From Hoeflea sp. (GTDB lineage Bacteria > Pseudomonadota > Alphaproteobacteria > Rhizobiales > Rhizobiaceae): DNA of 64,000 nt. Positions 8,142 through 15,841 of this stretch are shown here, piece after piece (positions within the stretch are counted from its first letter, which is position 1; each line of letters opens with the position of its first letter). Below the pieces are notes generated by a model. The model was not told the origin of the DNA. It did not search any database and was given only the letters and a program-made list of their open reading frames with translations. The stretch covers positions 1,116,001 through 1,180,000 of the forward strand of contig JACKJT010000001.1 of NCBI GenBank assembly GCA_020637795.1, in the 5' to 3' direction. Made by a program: the position numbers and the translations under genes.

Positions 8142-8816
8142 TCAGTTGGCGATCTGCGCCGCCAGGCGAATGGCCGAAATATTGTTGGCCCAATCATCCT
8201 CGCCCGCACCGTTGAAGACCGCCGATCCGGCGACCAGCACATCGGCGCCGGCGGCGGTGACCAGCGGGGCCGTGGCCGGGGTGACGCCGCCGTCGATCTC
8301 GATGTGGATCGGACGGTCGCCGATCATTTTCTTGACCCGCGCAACCTTGTCGACGACCGAGGGGATGAAGGCCTGGCCGCCGAAACCGGGGTTGACGGTC
8401 ATCAGCAGGATCAGGTCGAGACGGTCGAGCACGTATTCGATGACATTTTCGGGCGTCGACGGATTGAGCGAGACGCCGGCCTTCTTGCCAAGCGCGCGGA
8501 TCGCCTGCAGTGAGCGGTCGAGGTGGGTGGTGGCTTCGGCATGCACCGTGATGATGTCGCATCCGGCGTCGGCGAAGGCCTCGAGATAGGGATCGCAGGG
8601 CTCGATCATCAAATGGCAGTCGAACACCGCCGTCGTGCGCGGACGCACCGCCTTGATGATGCCGGGGCCGAAGGTGATGTTGGGGACGAAGTGGCCGTCC
8701 ATCACATCGAGATGGATCCAGTCGGCGCCGGCGCGCATGACGCCTTCGATGTCATCGCCGAGGCGGGAGAAGTCTGCCGACAGGATGGACGGGGCGATCA
8801 GGATGGGCTTGGACAT
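8142..8816 (-). CDS. rpe: Ribulose-phosphate 3-epimerase
   Basis: Rpe interconverts ribulose 5-phosphate and xylulose 5-phosphate in the pentose phosphate pathway, using a metal ion in a TIM barrel. The 224-residue protein has the motifs in order: APSILSADFSRL, HLDVMDGHFVPN, DCHLMI, TVNPGFGGQ and EIDGGV, with the catalytic aspartates in VMDG and IDGG and the metal-binding His in DCHLM and LDVMDG context. The start MSKPILIAPSIL, with GAGGT upstream, is the family-normal one; the frame stays open for a further 29 codons, but that extension is not conserved. It is convergent with the purine permease and divergent from the VOC gene, so it looks like a single-gene transcript. Confidence 0.95.
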   Translation of the reverse strand: MSKPILIAPSILSADFSRLGDDIEGVMRAGADWIHLDVMDGHFVPNITFGPGIIKAVRPRTTAVFDCHLMIEPCDPYLEAFADAGCDIITVHAEATTHLDRSLQAIRALGKKAGVSLNPSTPENVIEYVLDRLDLILLMTVNPGFGGQAFIPSVVDKVARVKKMIGDRPIHIEIDGGVTPATAPLVTAAGADVLVAGSAVFNGAGEDDWANNISAIRLAAQIAN

Positions 8817-8999
8817 GGCGCTTACCTCGGGTTGGGAGCGGCCGTGCCTCGTGACGCCGGCCCATTTGACAGCGGTTTGCCCGAACAATCGCGCAAAGGT
8901 CAAGACGGCTTTGGATCAACCCTGTGCAAAGCCCTGCGACCTCTTGCCCGAATCATGCTGCAACGGGCAGGCTCCGATGGAATCCAACAGGAGCCCGTC

Positions 9000-9404
9000 A
9001 TGCCCAGACCACCGATCAGCCATTCTATCGTCTTCACCTACACGAGCGACCTGGAGCGCGGCTCGCGGTTCCTGCGCGAGGTGATGGAACTGGATTTCGT
9101 GGTCGACCAGGGCGCCTGCCACATCTACCGGCTGACGCCATTGAGCTATATCGGCGTCTGCAACCTGCCCGACCGCCCGCAGGGGACAGCCGGCGTGACG
9201 CTGACCATCGTGTCGCCCGATGTCGACGGCTGGCGCGACTTCCTCGAAGCCAAGGGCGTCACCTATGTCAGCGGTCCCGAACACAGCGAGGAATTCGGCG
9301 TCTACTCGTCGCTGTTCCATTCGCCGGACGGTTACCGCGTGGAGATCCAGAGTTTCGACGATCCCGACTGGGACAAGGGCAGTATCGGGGGCAGCATCGG
9401 CTGA
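9000..9404 (+). CDS. VOC-family (glyoxalase/dioxygenase fold) protein
   Basis: The 134-residue protein has one vicinal-oxygen-chelate domain: HSIVFTYTSDLERGSRFLRE at the start, a central GVTLTIVSPDVDGWRDFLEA and the closing SSLFHSPDGYRVEIQSFDDP. His in HSIVF and Glu in VEIQ fit the usual metal-ligand positions. VOC proteins include glyoxalase I, dioxygenases and antibiotic-resistance binding proteins, and a single domain of this size does not reveal which. The ATG follows AGGAG at 7 bases. It is convergent with the enolase-superfamily gene (18 bases between ends) and divergent from rpe, so the context gives no function. Confidence 0.8.
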   Translation: MPRPPISHSIVFTYTSDLERGSRFLREVMELDFVVDQGACHIYRLTPLSYIGVCNLPDRPQGTAGVTLTIVSPDVDGWRDFLEAKGVTYVSGPEHSEEFGVYSSLFHSPDGYRVEIQSFDDPDWDKGSIGGSIG

Positions 9405-9422
9405 CGCCGCCCCTGCTTCCGT

Positions 9423-10637
9423 TCAGTACCGGATCGGTTCGCGGGTCATCTCCAGGTGCAGTACATTGCCGGTCCATGGATTGGCTTCGCAGACCGCCTC
9501 GTCCAGCTCGACACCCAGGCCCGGCTCATCCGAGGGAATGACGAAGCCGTCCTCCCACTCGATCTTGTTCTTGAGCAGCTCGGCGTGGAAACCGTCCCAG
9601 GTCTTGATCGATTCGAGCACCAGGAAGTTGGGCAGGGTCGCGGCGAGCTGGATGTTGGCGGCGGCGACCAGCGGGCCGCAATAGCAATGCGGCGCGATCT
9701 GGATGCCGAAGGCTTCGGCCATGCCGGCGATCTTCTTGGTTTCGAGCAGACCGCCGGAGCGGCCCAGATTGGGCTGCAGGATCGCCGCGGCGCGGGTTTC
9801 GATGACGCGGGCGAACTCGTGCTTGGTGACCAGCCGTTCGCCGGTGGCGACCGGGATCGAGGTGGCCCGCGCCACCTCCGCCATGGCGCCGAGCTGATCG
9901 GGCGGCACCGGCTCCTCGAACCACAGGGGATCGGCCGCCTCGATGGCCCGCGCCATGCGGATGGCGCCGGCGGCGGTGAACTGGCCGTGGGTGCCGAACA
10001 GGATGTCGGCGCGGGTGCCGATCGCCTCGCGCACCGCATTGACCATGCGGGCAGAGAGATCGATGTCGGCCAGAAGCGGCTGATGGCCGCCCTGCACCCG
10101 GTAGGGGCCGGCGGGATCGAACTTGACCGCGGTGAAGCCCTGCCGGACCGCTGCAAGCGCCGCGGAGGCCGCCATGTCGGGATCGTTGTAGACGTTCTTC
10201 GGGCTGTCCGTCTCGGTCGGGTAGACGCTGCCGGTCTCGGGATAAAGATAGGTGTAGGAGCGCAGGCCCTCGTGCACCCGGCCGCCGAGCAGCTTGTGCA
10301 CGGGCTGGCCCGCCTCCTTGCCAATAATGTCCCAGCAGGCCATTTCGAGCGCCGAGCAGCAGGCCATCATGGTCATGTCCGGGCGCTGCGAGAAGCCCGA
10401 CGAATAGCACAGCCGGAAGAAGTTCTCGATGTCGTGTGGATCGCGTCCGACGAGATAGCGCGCGGCCACATCCTCGATCAGCCTGGCGGTCAGATGCGGA
10501 TCGAAGGCCGCATCATAGGCCTCTCCATAGCCGACGACGCCGCCGTCGGTGACCAGCTTGACGAAAAGGAAATACCGCCCGCCGGTCTGTGGCGGTGGGT
10601 TGCCCACCACAAAAGTCCGGACATCCTTGATCTTCAT
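9423..10637 (-). CDS. Mandelate racemase/muconate lactonizing (enolase-superfamily) enzyme, sugar-acid dehydratase-like
   Basis: The 404-residue protein has the enolase-superfamily capping domain (about 1-130) and a C-terminal beta/alpha barrel. Two acidic metal ligands can be placed: Glu in WFEEPVPP and Glu in TGERLVTK. The TAVKFDP strand would correspond to the KxK/KxD base motif, and HCYCGP would carry the His-type base late in the barrel. At the first ligand position, normally Asp at the end of the third strand, the sequence reads LFGTHGQF with no acid. Length and motifs resemble galactonate/gluconate-type dehydratases, but the substrate is not determinable. No transporter for sugar acids adjoins it. 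It is followed (upstream on this strand, 137 bases) by the glycan island, to which it probably does not belong. Confidence 0.8.
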   Translation of the reverse strand: MKIKDVRTFVVGNPPPQTGGRYFLFVKLVTDGGVVGYGEAYDAAFDPHLTARLIEDVAARYLVGRDPHDIENFFRLCYSSGFSQRPDMTMMACCSALEMACWDIIGKEAGQPVHKLLGGRVHEGLRSYTYLYPETGSVYPTETDSPKNVYNDPDMAASAALAAVRQGFTAVKFDPAGPYRVQGGHQPLLADIDLSARMVNAVREAIGTRADILFGTHGQFTAAGAIRMARAIEAADPLWFEEPVPPDQLGAMAEVARATSIPVATGERLVTKHEFARVIETRAAAILQPNLGRSGGLLETKKIAGMAEAFGIQIAPHCYCGPLVAAANIQLAATLPNFLVLESIKTWDGFHAELLKNKIEWEDGFVIPSDEPGLGVELDEAVCEANPWTGNVLHLEMTREPIRY

Positions 10638-10774
10638 TGTGCGCTCCGCAGTTTCAATTCGACTTCACATGGATCGGGGGCAATCGATCAGGTATCGGCG
10701 GCAAAATCCAGCCCCGCTTGCGACATCGCGAGGCAGAGTTTTTTGGGATCCGGACACCGTGCCCGGTCGACGTG

Positions 10775-11587
10775 TCAGATCCGCTTGAGGAAGCCGTCCG
10801 ACGATGCGGTGATCATCAGCTTGGCCTCCATCACGGAATCGATTTCGAACTTGAACGGCTTGCCGTCGGCACCGGTACGGTTGGCACTGTCCTGATCGGC
10901 GAGATAGGCATGGACGGCGGTCTTCGGATTGTCGCCCTTGCCCCACGGCCGATCGGCGCACATGTCGGCGGGCAGATCCTCGACACCGCTGTCCCAGACC
11001 ACGCAATAGGAGCCTTGCGAGACCAGCGGCGCGTAGGCGTGGAGTTCGGCGAGCACATGGTCGTGGGTGTGGTTGGAATCGAGAAACAGCATGACCCGGT
11101 CATAGCCACTCGCGATCGCATGGACCTGATCGACAATCGTCTTGTCGATGGACGACCCCTCGATCATCTCGATCTTGTGATGCATCGGGTGCGCCAGGAT
11201 GCCGGCGCGGTTGTGGGGGCGGATATCGATGTCGATGCCGACGACCTTGCGGCGGCTCGCCATCGGATCGAGCACAGTGCCGGCGGTCACGGCATCGCAA
11301 TAATCGAGCATCGCCAGCATCGAGGCGCTCATCACCAGCGAGCCGCCATGGGCGATGCCGGTCTCGATGATCAGGTCGGGCCGGTAATTCCAGATCAGTT
11401 CCTGGTAGGCATAGGTGTCCTGCGGAACCTGGATGATCGGGCGGCCGAGCCAGCTGAAATTGTAGGCGTACTTGTAGCGGATGCTTTCGCGCACCCAGAC
11501 CTGGGAAAGACCGACAAAACCGGGATCATTGGCCGCGGCGTTTATGTTGTTCTGCACATAGGCGGCGAATTCGGTTTCCTGGCTCAC
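10775..11587 (-). CDS. CmcI-like SAM-dependent O-methyltransferase (cephalosporin hydroxylase family)
   Basis: The 270-residue protein has a Rossmann methyltransferase core: DLIIETGIAHGGSLVMSA is the SAM-binding motif I (about residues 70-87), KVVGIDIDIR is the acidic strand 2, VMLFLDSNHTHDHVLAEL carries the catalytic-site Asp/His region, and CVVWDSGVED follows. This pattern is that of the CmcI / rhamnosyl O-methyltransferase family, despite the misleading family name cephalosporin hydroxylase. Members methylate sugars in surface glycans or antibiotics. It is the most distal gene of the minus arm of the glycan island, 178 bases from the next methyltransferase. A sugar O-methyltransferase role is inference from family and neighbours. 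Confidence 0.82.
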   Translation of the reverse strand: MSQETEFAAYVQNNINAAANDPGFVGLSQVWVRESIRYKYAYNFSWLGRPIIQVPQDTYAYQELIWNYRPDLIIETGIAHGGSLVMSASMLAMLDYCDAVTAGTVLDPMASRRKVVGIDIDIRPHNRAGILAHPMHHKIEMIEGSSIDKTIVDQVHAIASGYDRVMLFLDSNHTHDHVLAELHAYAPLVSQGSYCVVWDSGVEDLPADMCADRPWGKGDNPKTAVHAYLADQDSANRTGADGKPFKFEIDSVMEAKLMITASSDGFLKRI

Positions 11588-11765
11588 TGGTAAATCCTCG
11601 TGTTTGACAGGTTCTGATGCGCGAACCTGCTAGCGCGGTTTTCGGGAAGCAAGACGGATGGCCCACCTGGCGGGATCCGGCCATGCAGCTCGGACACCTT
11701 CGACCCGGTTGATATTGCACGATCCGGCCCGGTACCCGGGCAAGAGTAAACAGACGAACCCACTT

Positions 11766-12488
11766 TCAGTCCGCCTGCAGATATTCGAGGCTGAGATCGT
11801 CGGACAGGAACTCGCCGTTCCTGCAGACCACCCACCAGAATCCGTCGCTCATGTTGACCGATTCGAACTCCTCGGAGACTGCCAGGCAGACACCGGGGTG
11901 ATAACGATACTCACCCTTGATGTAGTCCCGGTCCTTGTATTTCCGAGCGAGTTCGAGAAGCTCTTCGGTCGGGAACTTCTCCAGATCGTCGCCGCAGATG
12001 ATGCCGTACTTCTTGTTCACCAGCCTCTTTGCGTTGACGATATCGGCCTTGACCGAGTCATACTTGTGGTCGGCGTCAATGTAGATGAAATCAAAGGAGT
12101 CATCCCGAAACATCGGCAGTATGGCTGACGACTTCCCGCGGATGAGAGAGACGTTCTTGTCGTCGGCATCGTTTTCGAATCTTCTGACGTTGAGGAAGGC
12201 GGACATGAAAGCCTCGGATGAGAGGCTGTCCATCTTGGCATAGTCCCAGTTCGCGGCCCCGAACTCGTCGCGCGCCACGTCGGCGCTCGATGCGTAGGGC
12301 CGCCAGGCGTCAAGCAAGACGATGTCGGAACCGGGCATGAAGTTTTCAAGCCAGATGTTCGTCGACCCGCCGCCGTACCAGACACCGATTTCGAGCGCCC
12401 TGATACTGCTCTTGAACGCTTTCCTTGCCAGCGCCGACATGAGGGCGGCCCTTCTGGTTTGAACGAGACTTTGATTGTGGGCCTTCAC
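11766..12488 (-). CDS. Class I SAM-dependent methyltransferase (Methyltransf_24-like)
   Basis: This 240-residue protein has the motif I sequence ALEIGVWYGGGST (about residues 31-43), IVLLDAWRPY at the second strand and FDFIYIDADHKYDSVKADI (about 130-148), typical of Methyltransf_24 and related O-methyltransferases that bind a metal near the IDADH motif. There is no signal peptide or membrane segment. The gene is visibly less GC-rich than its neighbours and has AAG/AAA- and AT-ending codons, which suggests a different history. It lies 73 bases downstream of the FkbM gene on the same strand, probably in one operon. Target sugar or lipid is unknown. Confidence 0.78.
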   Translation of the reverse strand: MKAHNQSLVQTRRAALMSALARKAFKSSIRALEIGVWYGGGSTNIWLENFMPGSDIVLLDAWRPYASSADVARDEFGAANWDYAKMDSLSSEAFMSAFLNVRRFENDADDKNVSLIRGKSSAILPMFRDDSFDFIYIDADHKYDSVKADIVNAKRLVNKKYGIICGDDLEKFPTEELLELARKYKDRDYIKGEYRYHPGVCLAVSEEFESVNMSDGFWWVVCRNGEFLSDDLSLEYLQAD

Positions 12489-12561
12489 ACGGTTTTCCTC
12501 ATGCTTTGCATCTTTGTGTCAGGACCATCGTCGCAAATGGTCTCGAGGTTGGATCGGCGGC

Positions 12562-13797
12562 TCAACTCATTCGTTCGTCGGGAAGCGCGTAGATGACGGC
12601 GCCTGTTCCGCACCAGCTGTGGGTGCGCATGAACAGGCGGTATCCTTCCAGGTTTTCCCGCAACCAGCCGGCGGTGCGCCAGATCCCGTCGGCATTGTGG
12701 TAGACGGTAACGGCAAGGATCGGGCGGGCCGCCGTGAAGGTGGCAAGGCCGCCCTTGAGCGCATCGAGCTCGCCGCCTTCCAGATGCAGCTTGACAAAAC
12801 CGGGAGCAATTCCGGCCGCGTCGATGGTGCCGGTCAGGACCTCTTGAGTCCCGCTCTGCGCGAACTGCGACATGAACCCGAGCCCGCCATGGAAGCGGCG
12901 CGTCCGCGAGATCGCGTCGAGCGCGGTCCTCAGCAACTCGATGCGGGACCGGCGCTCCTCGGGCTGGCTTGCGCACCAGGCCGAGTATTGATCCGCACTT
13001 GCCCGGTCCGGCTCGAAGGCGACGATCCGGCTGTCCGGACCGGTCGCTTCCAGAAAGGCCGCGGAGACGCTGCCATGATGCGCGCCGCCATCAAGAAACA
13101 GGTCGCCACCCGCCAGCGCTGCCCGAACCTCGGGAATGAAGAACCGGTTTGAATTGTCGACCGGCACACCGGCGAACTGCCACTCCTGCCGGGCCAGCCG
13201 CCAGGCAAGAAAGCTCAGATGGTGGGCCCGGGACAGATCGTCCGCCCATGCATCGAGGCATCCGGCGATTTCGACCAGATCGGCCGGCTGAAGAGAATCG
13301 GCAAACCAGCCATTGGAGAGCGGATGGGCGGGGCGGAAACTTTCGGCCACATCGTAGAACGGCACGACGTGCCGCCAGCCCTGGCCTTGAAGCTCTTCCA
13401 TGATCGGCGTGACAGGAGCGGTGACGATGCTGACGGCAAGCAGCGCTTCGGACTTGACCCTATCGGGAACCTCGTGCGGCGCCAGCAGCTCGATTCCCTG
13501 CCAGGCATCGCTGCCGCGGATCTGCTCCGCACGGGCGTCGACAACCAGCACCGGCTCGACGCCGACATCCCGCAGGAAATCCAGCGCCATCCTGCCGAAG
13601 GTGCCCGCGCCGTAGATTGCCAGCGGACCGGCCGGGACGACGGCCGAAGCGCGGCAGGGCTGACCCGCCAGCTCCGCCAGAAGCAGGCGGGCTTCGGAGC
13701 GGTCGGGAACCCGGCCAAACCAGCGTGACGGATAGGCGTGCTCCACGTCAGGATGCCCCGCGTCCTGCCCGATAGCTGAGGGGGAAGTTTTCATCAT
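12562..13797 (-). CDS. FkbM-family methyltransferase with an extra N-terminal Rossmann-like domain
   Basis: The C-terminal half is an FkbM methyltransferase: FLDGGAHHGSVSAAFLEA (motif I), IVAFEPDRASADQY (acidic strand 2) and FVKLHLEGGELDALKGG, the family hallmark. The N-terminal half is separate: GPLAIYGAGTFGRMALDFLRD has a GxGxxG nucleotide-binding turn followed by VLVVDARAEQIRG, like the sugar- or NAD-binding domains fused to some glycan-modification proteins. The full length of about 411 residues is much longer than the usual 220-280 for FkbM. The start is uncertain: ATGATG with a weak SD at 13797 is used, and an in-frame GTG lies nine codons upstream. It heads the minus arm, divergent from the epimerase gene. 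Confidence 0.8.
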   Translation of the reverse strand: MMKTSPSAIGQDAGHPDVEHAYPSRWFGRVPDRSEARLLLAELAGQPCRASAVVPAGPLAIYGAGTFGRMALDFLRDVGVEPVLVVDARAEQIRGSDAWQGIELLAPHEVPDRVKSEALLAVSIVTAPVTPIMEELQGQGWRHVVPFYDVAESFRPAHPLSNGWFADSLQPADLVEIAGCLDAWADDLSRAHHLSFLAWRLARQEWQFAGVPVDNSNRFFIPEVRAALAGGDLFLDGGAHHGSVSAAFLEATGPDSRIVAFEPDRASADQYSAWCASQPEERRSRIELLRTALDAISRTRRFHGGLGFMSQFAQSGTQEVLTGTIDAAGIAPGFVKLHLEGGELDALKGGLATFTAARPILAVTVYHNADGIWRTAGWLRENLEGYRLFMRTHSWCGTGAVIYALPDERMS

Positions 13798-13904
13798 GTT
13801 TGGACCGCTTCGCTTGTGCGACACTGCATGAGAGAATCACATTCCCCGGACAGGACTAGTCTAGTGGCCGTACCTAACACCCCAAAGCTTTTCCGGGCCT
13901 TGCC

Positions 13905-14768
13905 TTGAGTGTTGTACTCGTCACCGGCGCAAGTGGCTTTGTCGGCACGCAGATTGTCAACCGGCTAGCCGCAAACGGCCACAACCTGCGGCTCGTCGCC
14001 CGGCCCAAGGCCGCGGTGCGGCTTGCGTCGAGGTACCCGGATGCCACGGTCGTGGAATGCGATGACCTGTTTGCCCAATCGGTCGATTGGTGGACCGAGA
14101 CCTTCAGGGGCGTCGACGCCGTCATCCATGCGGCCTGGTACGTCAATCCCGCCGATTACCTCGATTCCGAGCTGAACGCAGCCTGCGTTTCGGGCAGCTT
14201 CCGGATGGCGCAGGGCGCAGCCCGGGCCGGGGTCGGGCATTTTGTCGGGGTGGGAACCTGCATGGAATACGCGCTGCCTTCCGAAAGGCTCGAGGTCAGT
14301 TCGCCAACCGCGCCGGCCACGGTCTACGGCGCCTGCAAGCTGGCGCTCTTCGAAATCCTGGGAAGCCTCTTCAAAGACACCGGCGTGCGGTTTTCTTGGT
14401 GCCGGCTCTTCTACCTTTATGGCGAGGGCGAGAATGAAAAACGCCTCTACCCCTATCTTAGACAATGCCTGGAAGCGGGAGAGACGGCCAAACTTGGATC
14501 AGGTACCCAGTTGCGCGATTATCTCGATGTCGCGGTCGCCGGCGCCCGCATCGCCGATGTCGTCGATACTGGTCAGGTTGGCGCAATCAACATCTGTTCA
14601 GGTCAGGCTGTGAGTATTCGCCAGTTCGCCGAAACCGTCGCTGACCGCTATGGGCGGCGCGACCTGCTGGAATTCGGAACCCGCCAGCCCCATCCGCGAG
14701 ATCCTTCCGCGGTGGTTGGCGTGTCAAATCTTGTCGTTGAAGGATCAAAAAGGGACGCACGGTCATGA
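13905..14768 (+). CDS. NAD-dependent epimerase/dehydratase (extended SDR)
   Basis: The 287-residue protein has the extended SDR layout: VVLVTGASGFVGTQIV (GxxGxxG NAD motif, residues 3-18), the DAVIHAAW strand and the YGACK active-site motif (YxxxK) with the Ser/Thr region VGVGTCMEY before it. The C-terminal region NICSGQAVSIRQFAE is typical of nucleotide-sugar epimerases and dehydratases. Its start is TTG, with the NAD motif beginning only three residues later, so no longer N-terminus is expected. The last bases overlap the next gene by ATGA, which suggests coupled translation with the radical-SAM protein. It probably supplies an altered NDP-sugar for the glycosyltransferases downstream; the exact reaction is not readable. 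Confidence 0.85.
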   Translation: MSVVLVTGASGFVGTQIVNRLAANGHNLRLVARPKAAVRLASRYPDATVVECDDLFAQSVDWWTETFRGVDAVIHAAWYVNPADYLDSELNAACVSGSFRMAQGAARAGVGHFVGVGTCMEYALPSERLEVSSPTAPATVYGACKLALFEILGSLFKDTGVRFSWCRLFYLYGEGENEKRLYPYLRQCLEAGETAKLGSGTQLRDYLDVAVAGARIADVVDTGQVGAINICSGQAVSIRQFAETVADRYGRRDLLEFGTRQPHPRDPSAVVGVSNLVVEGSKRDARS

Positions 14769-15841
14769 AAGCTCAGCTGAAACCGCGGATCAACCTCGAA
14801 GACAGGACCGCGCTGGAAACTGTCATCCCGCTCGAAACGCCCTTCGTGGTGTTCGTGGATCCCTCCAGCGCCTGCAATTTCAAATGCACGTTCTGCCCGA
14901 CAGGGCATCGCGACATGATCGCCGATACCGGGCGGTTCCAGGGCGCGATGAAGTACGACCTCTTCACCAAGATCATCGACGACCTTGGTGAGTTCGGCAA
15001 ACCGATCAAGGTCTTGCGCATGTACAAGGACGGCGAGCCGTTCCTCAACAAGCGGCTGGCCGACATGATCGCCTACGCCAAGCAGAGCGGTTTCGTCGAT
15101 TACATCGACACCACCACGAACGGCACCTTCCTGACGCCGGAGCGCATGGGTCCCGTCATCGAGGCCGGTCTCGACAAAATCAACATCTCCGTCGACGGCA
15201 TGAACAAGAACACCTATCAGCGCTTCACCAAGTTCAACTTCGATTTCGACACCTTCGTCGAGAACGTCAAATGGGTCTACGCCAACAAGGGCGACATGGA
15301 AATCTCGATCAAGATCCCCGGCGAACTGCTGGAGCCGGGCGAACGCGAGAAATTCTTCGACACGTTCGGAGACCATTGTGACCGGATCTTCGTTGAGAAT
15401 TTTGCACCCTGCTGGCCCGAGTTCGACATCGAGAAGCACACCGGCGTGAAGATCAAGAAGGGCATCTACCAGCAGGAAGTCTCCAACACGGAAACCTGCC
15501 CCTACATCTTCTATTCCATGTCGGTGAACCCGGACGGGCTGGTCAGTTCCTGCTTCCTTGACTGGTCGCGCGACCTCATCATCGGCGACGTCAAGAGCCA
15601 GTCGATCAAGGAGGTCTGGAACTCCGACAAGATGAACGCGCTCAGGCTGCAGCACCTCGAGGGCCGCCGTTGCGAGAACGGCACCTGCGGCAGTTGCGGC
15701 CAGCTGAGCCATTGCCTGCCCGACAATATCGACCCCTACCGGCCGATGCTGCTCGAGCGCTTCCGGGAGATGGTCAAGCTCGACCCCAATGTCACGGCGC
15801 CCGGCGCCAAGCGCGCCGCCCCGGTCATCGCCGCCGAATGA
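14765..15841 (+). CDS. Radical SAM protein with SPASM-like C-terminal cluster domain
   Basis: The 358-residue protein carries the radical-SAM cluster motif CxxxCxxC at Cys37, Cys41 and Cys44 (SSACNFKCTFCPTG), then DGEPFLN and TTTNGTFLTPE, the usual barrel segments. The C-terminus has an ordered set of further cysteines at 245, 263, 303, 308, 311 and 317 (ETCPYIF, SSCFLDW, CENGTCGSCGQLSHC), matching a SPASM domain with auxiliary iron-sulfur clusters. SPASM enzymes modify peptides or, in several surface-glycan loci, sugars (dehydrogenation or dehydration). It overlaps both the epimerase gene before and the GT4 gene after it by ATGA, so a function in the same glycan pathway is likely. The substrate is unknown. 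Confidence 0.88.
   Translation: MKAQLKPRINLEDRTALETVIPLETPFVVFVDPSSACNFKCTFCPTGHRDMIADTGRFQGAMKYDLFTKIIDDLGEFGKPIKVLRMYKDGEPFLNKRLADMIAYAKQSGFVDYIDTTTNGTFLTPERMGPVIEAGLDKINISVDGMNKNTYQRFTKFNFDFDTFVENVKWVYANKGDMEISIKIPGELLEPGEREKFFDTFGDHCDRIFVENFAPCWPEFDIEKHTGVKIKKGIYQQEVSNTETCPYIFYSMSVNPDGLVSSCFLDWSRDLIIGDVKSQSIKEVWNSDKMNALRLQHLEGRRCENGTCGSCGQLSHCLPDNIDPYRPMLLERFREMVKLDPNVTAPGAKRAAPVIAAE

Noticed and set aside
8817..8903. A longer N-terminus for ribulose-phosphate epimerase
   Set aside because: The upstream extension is not like the family, and the ATG at 8816 has a good ribosome binding site.
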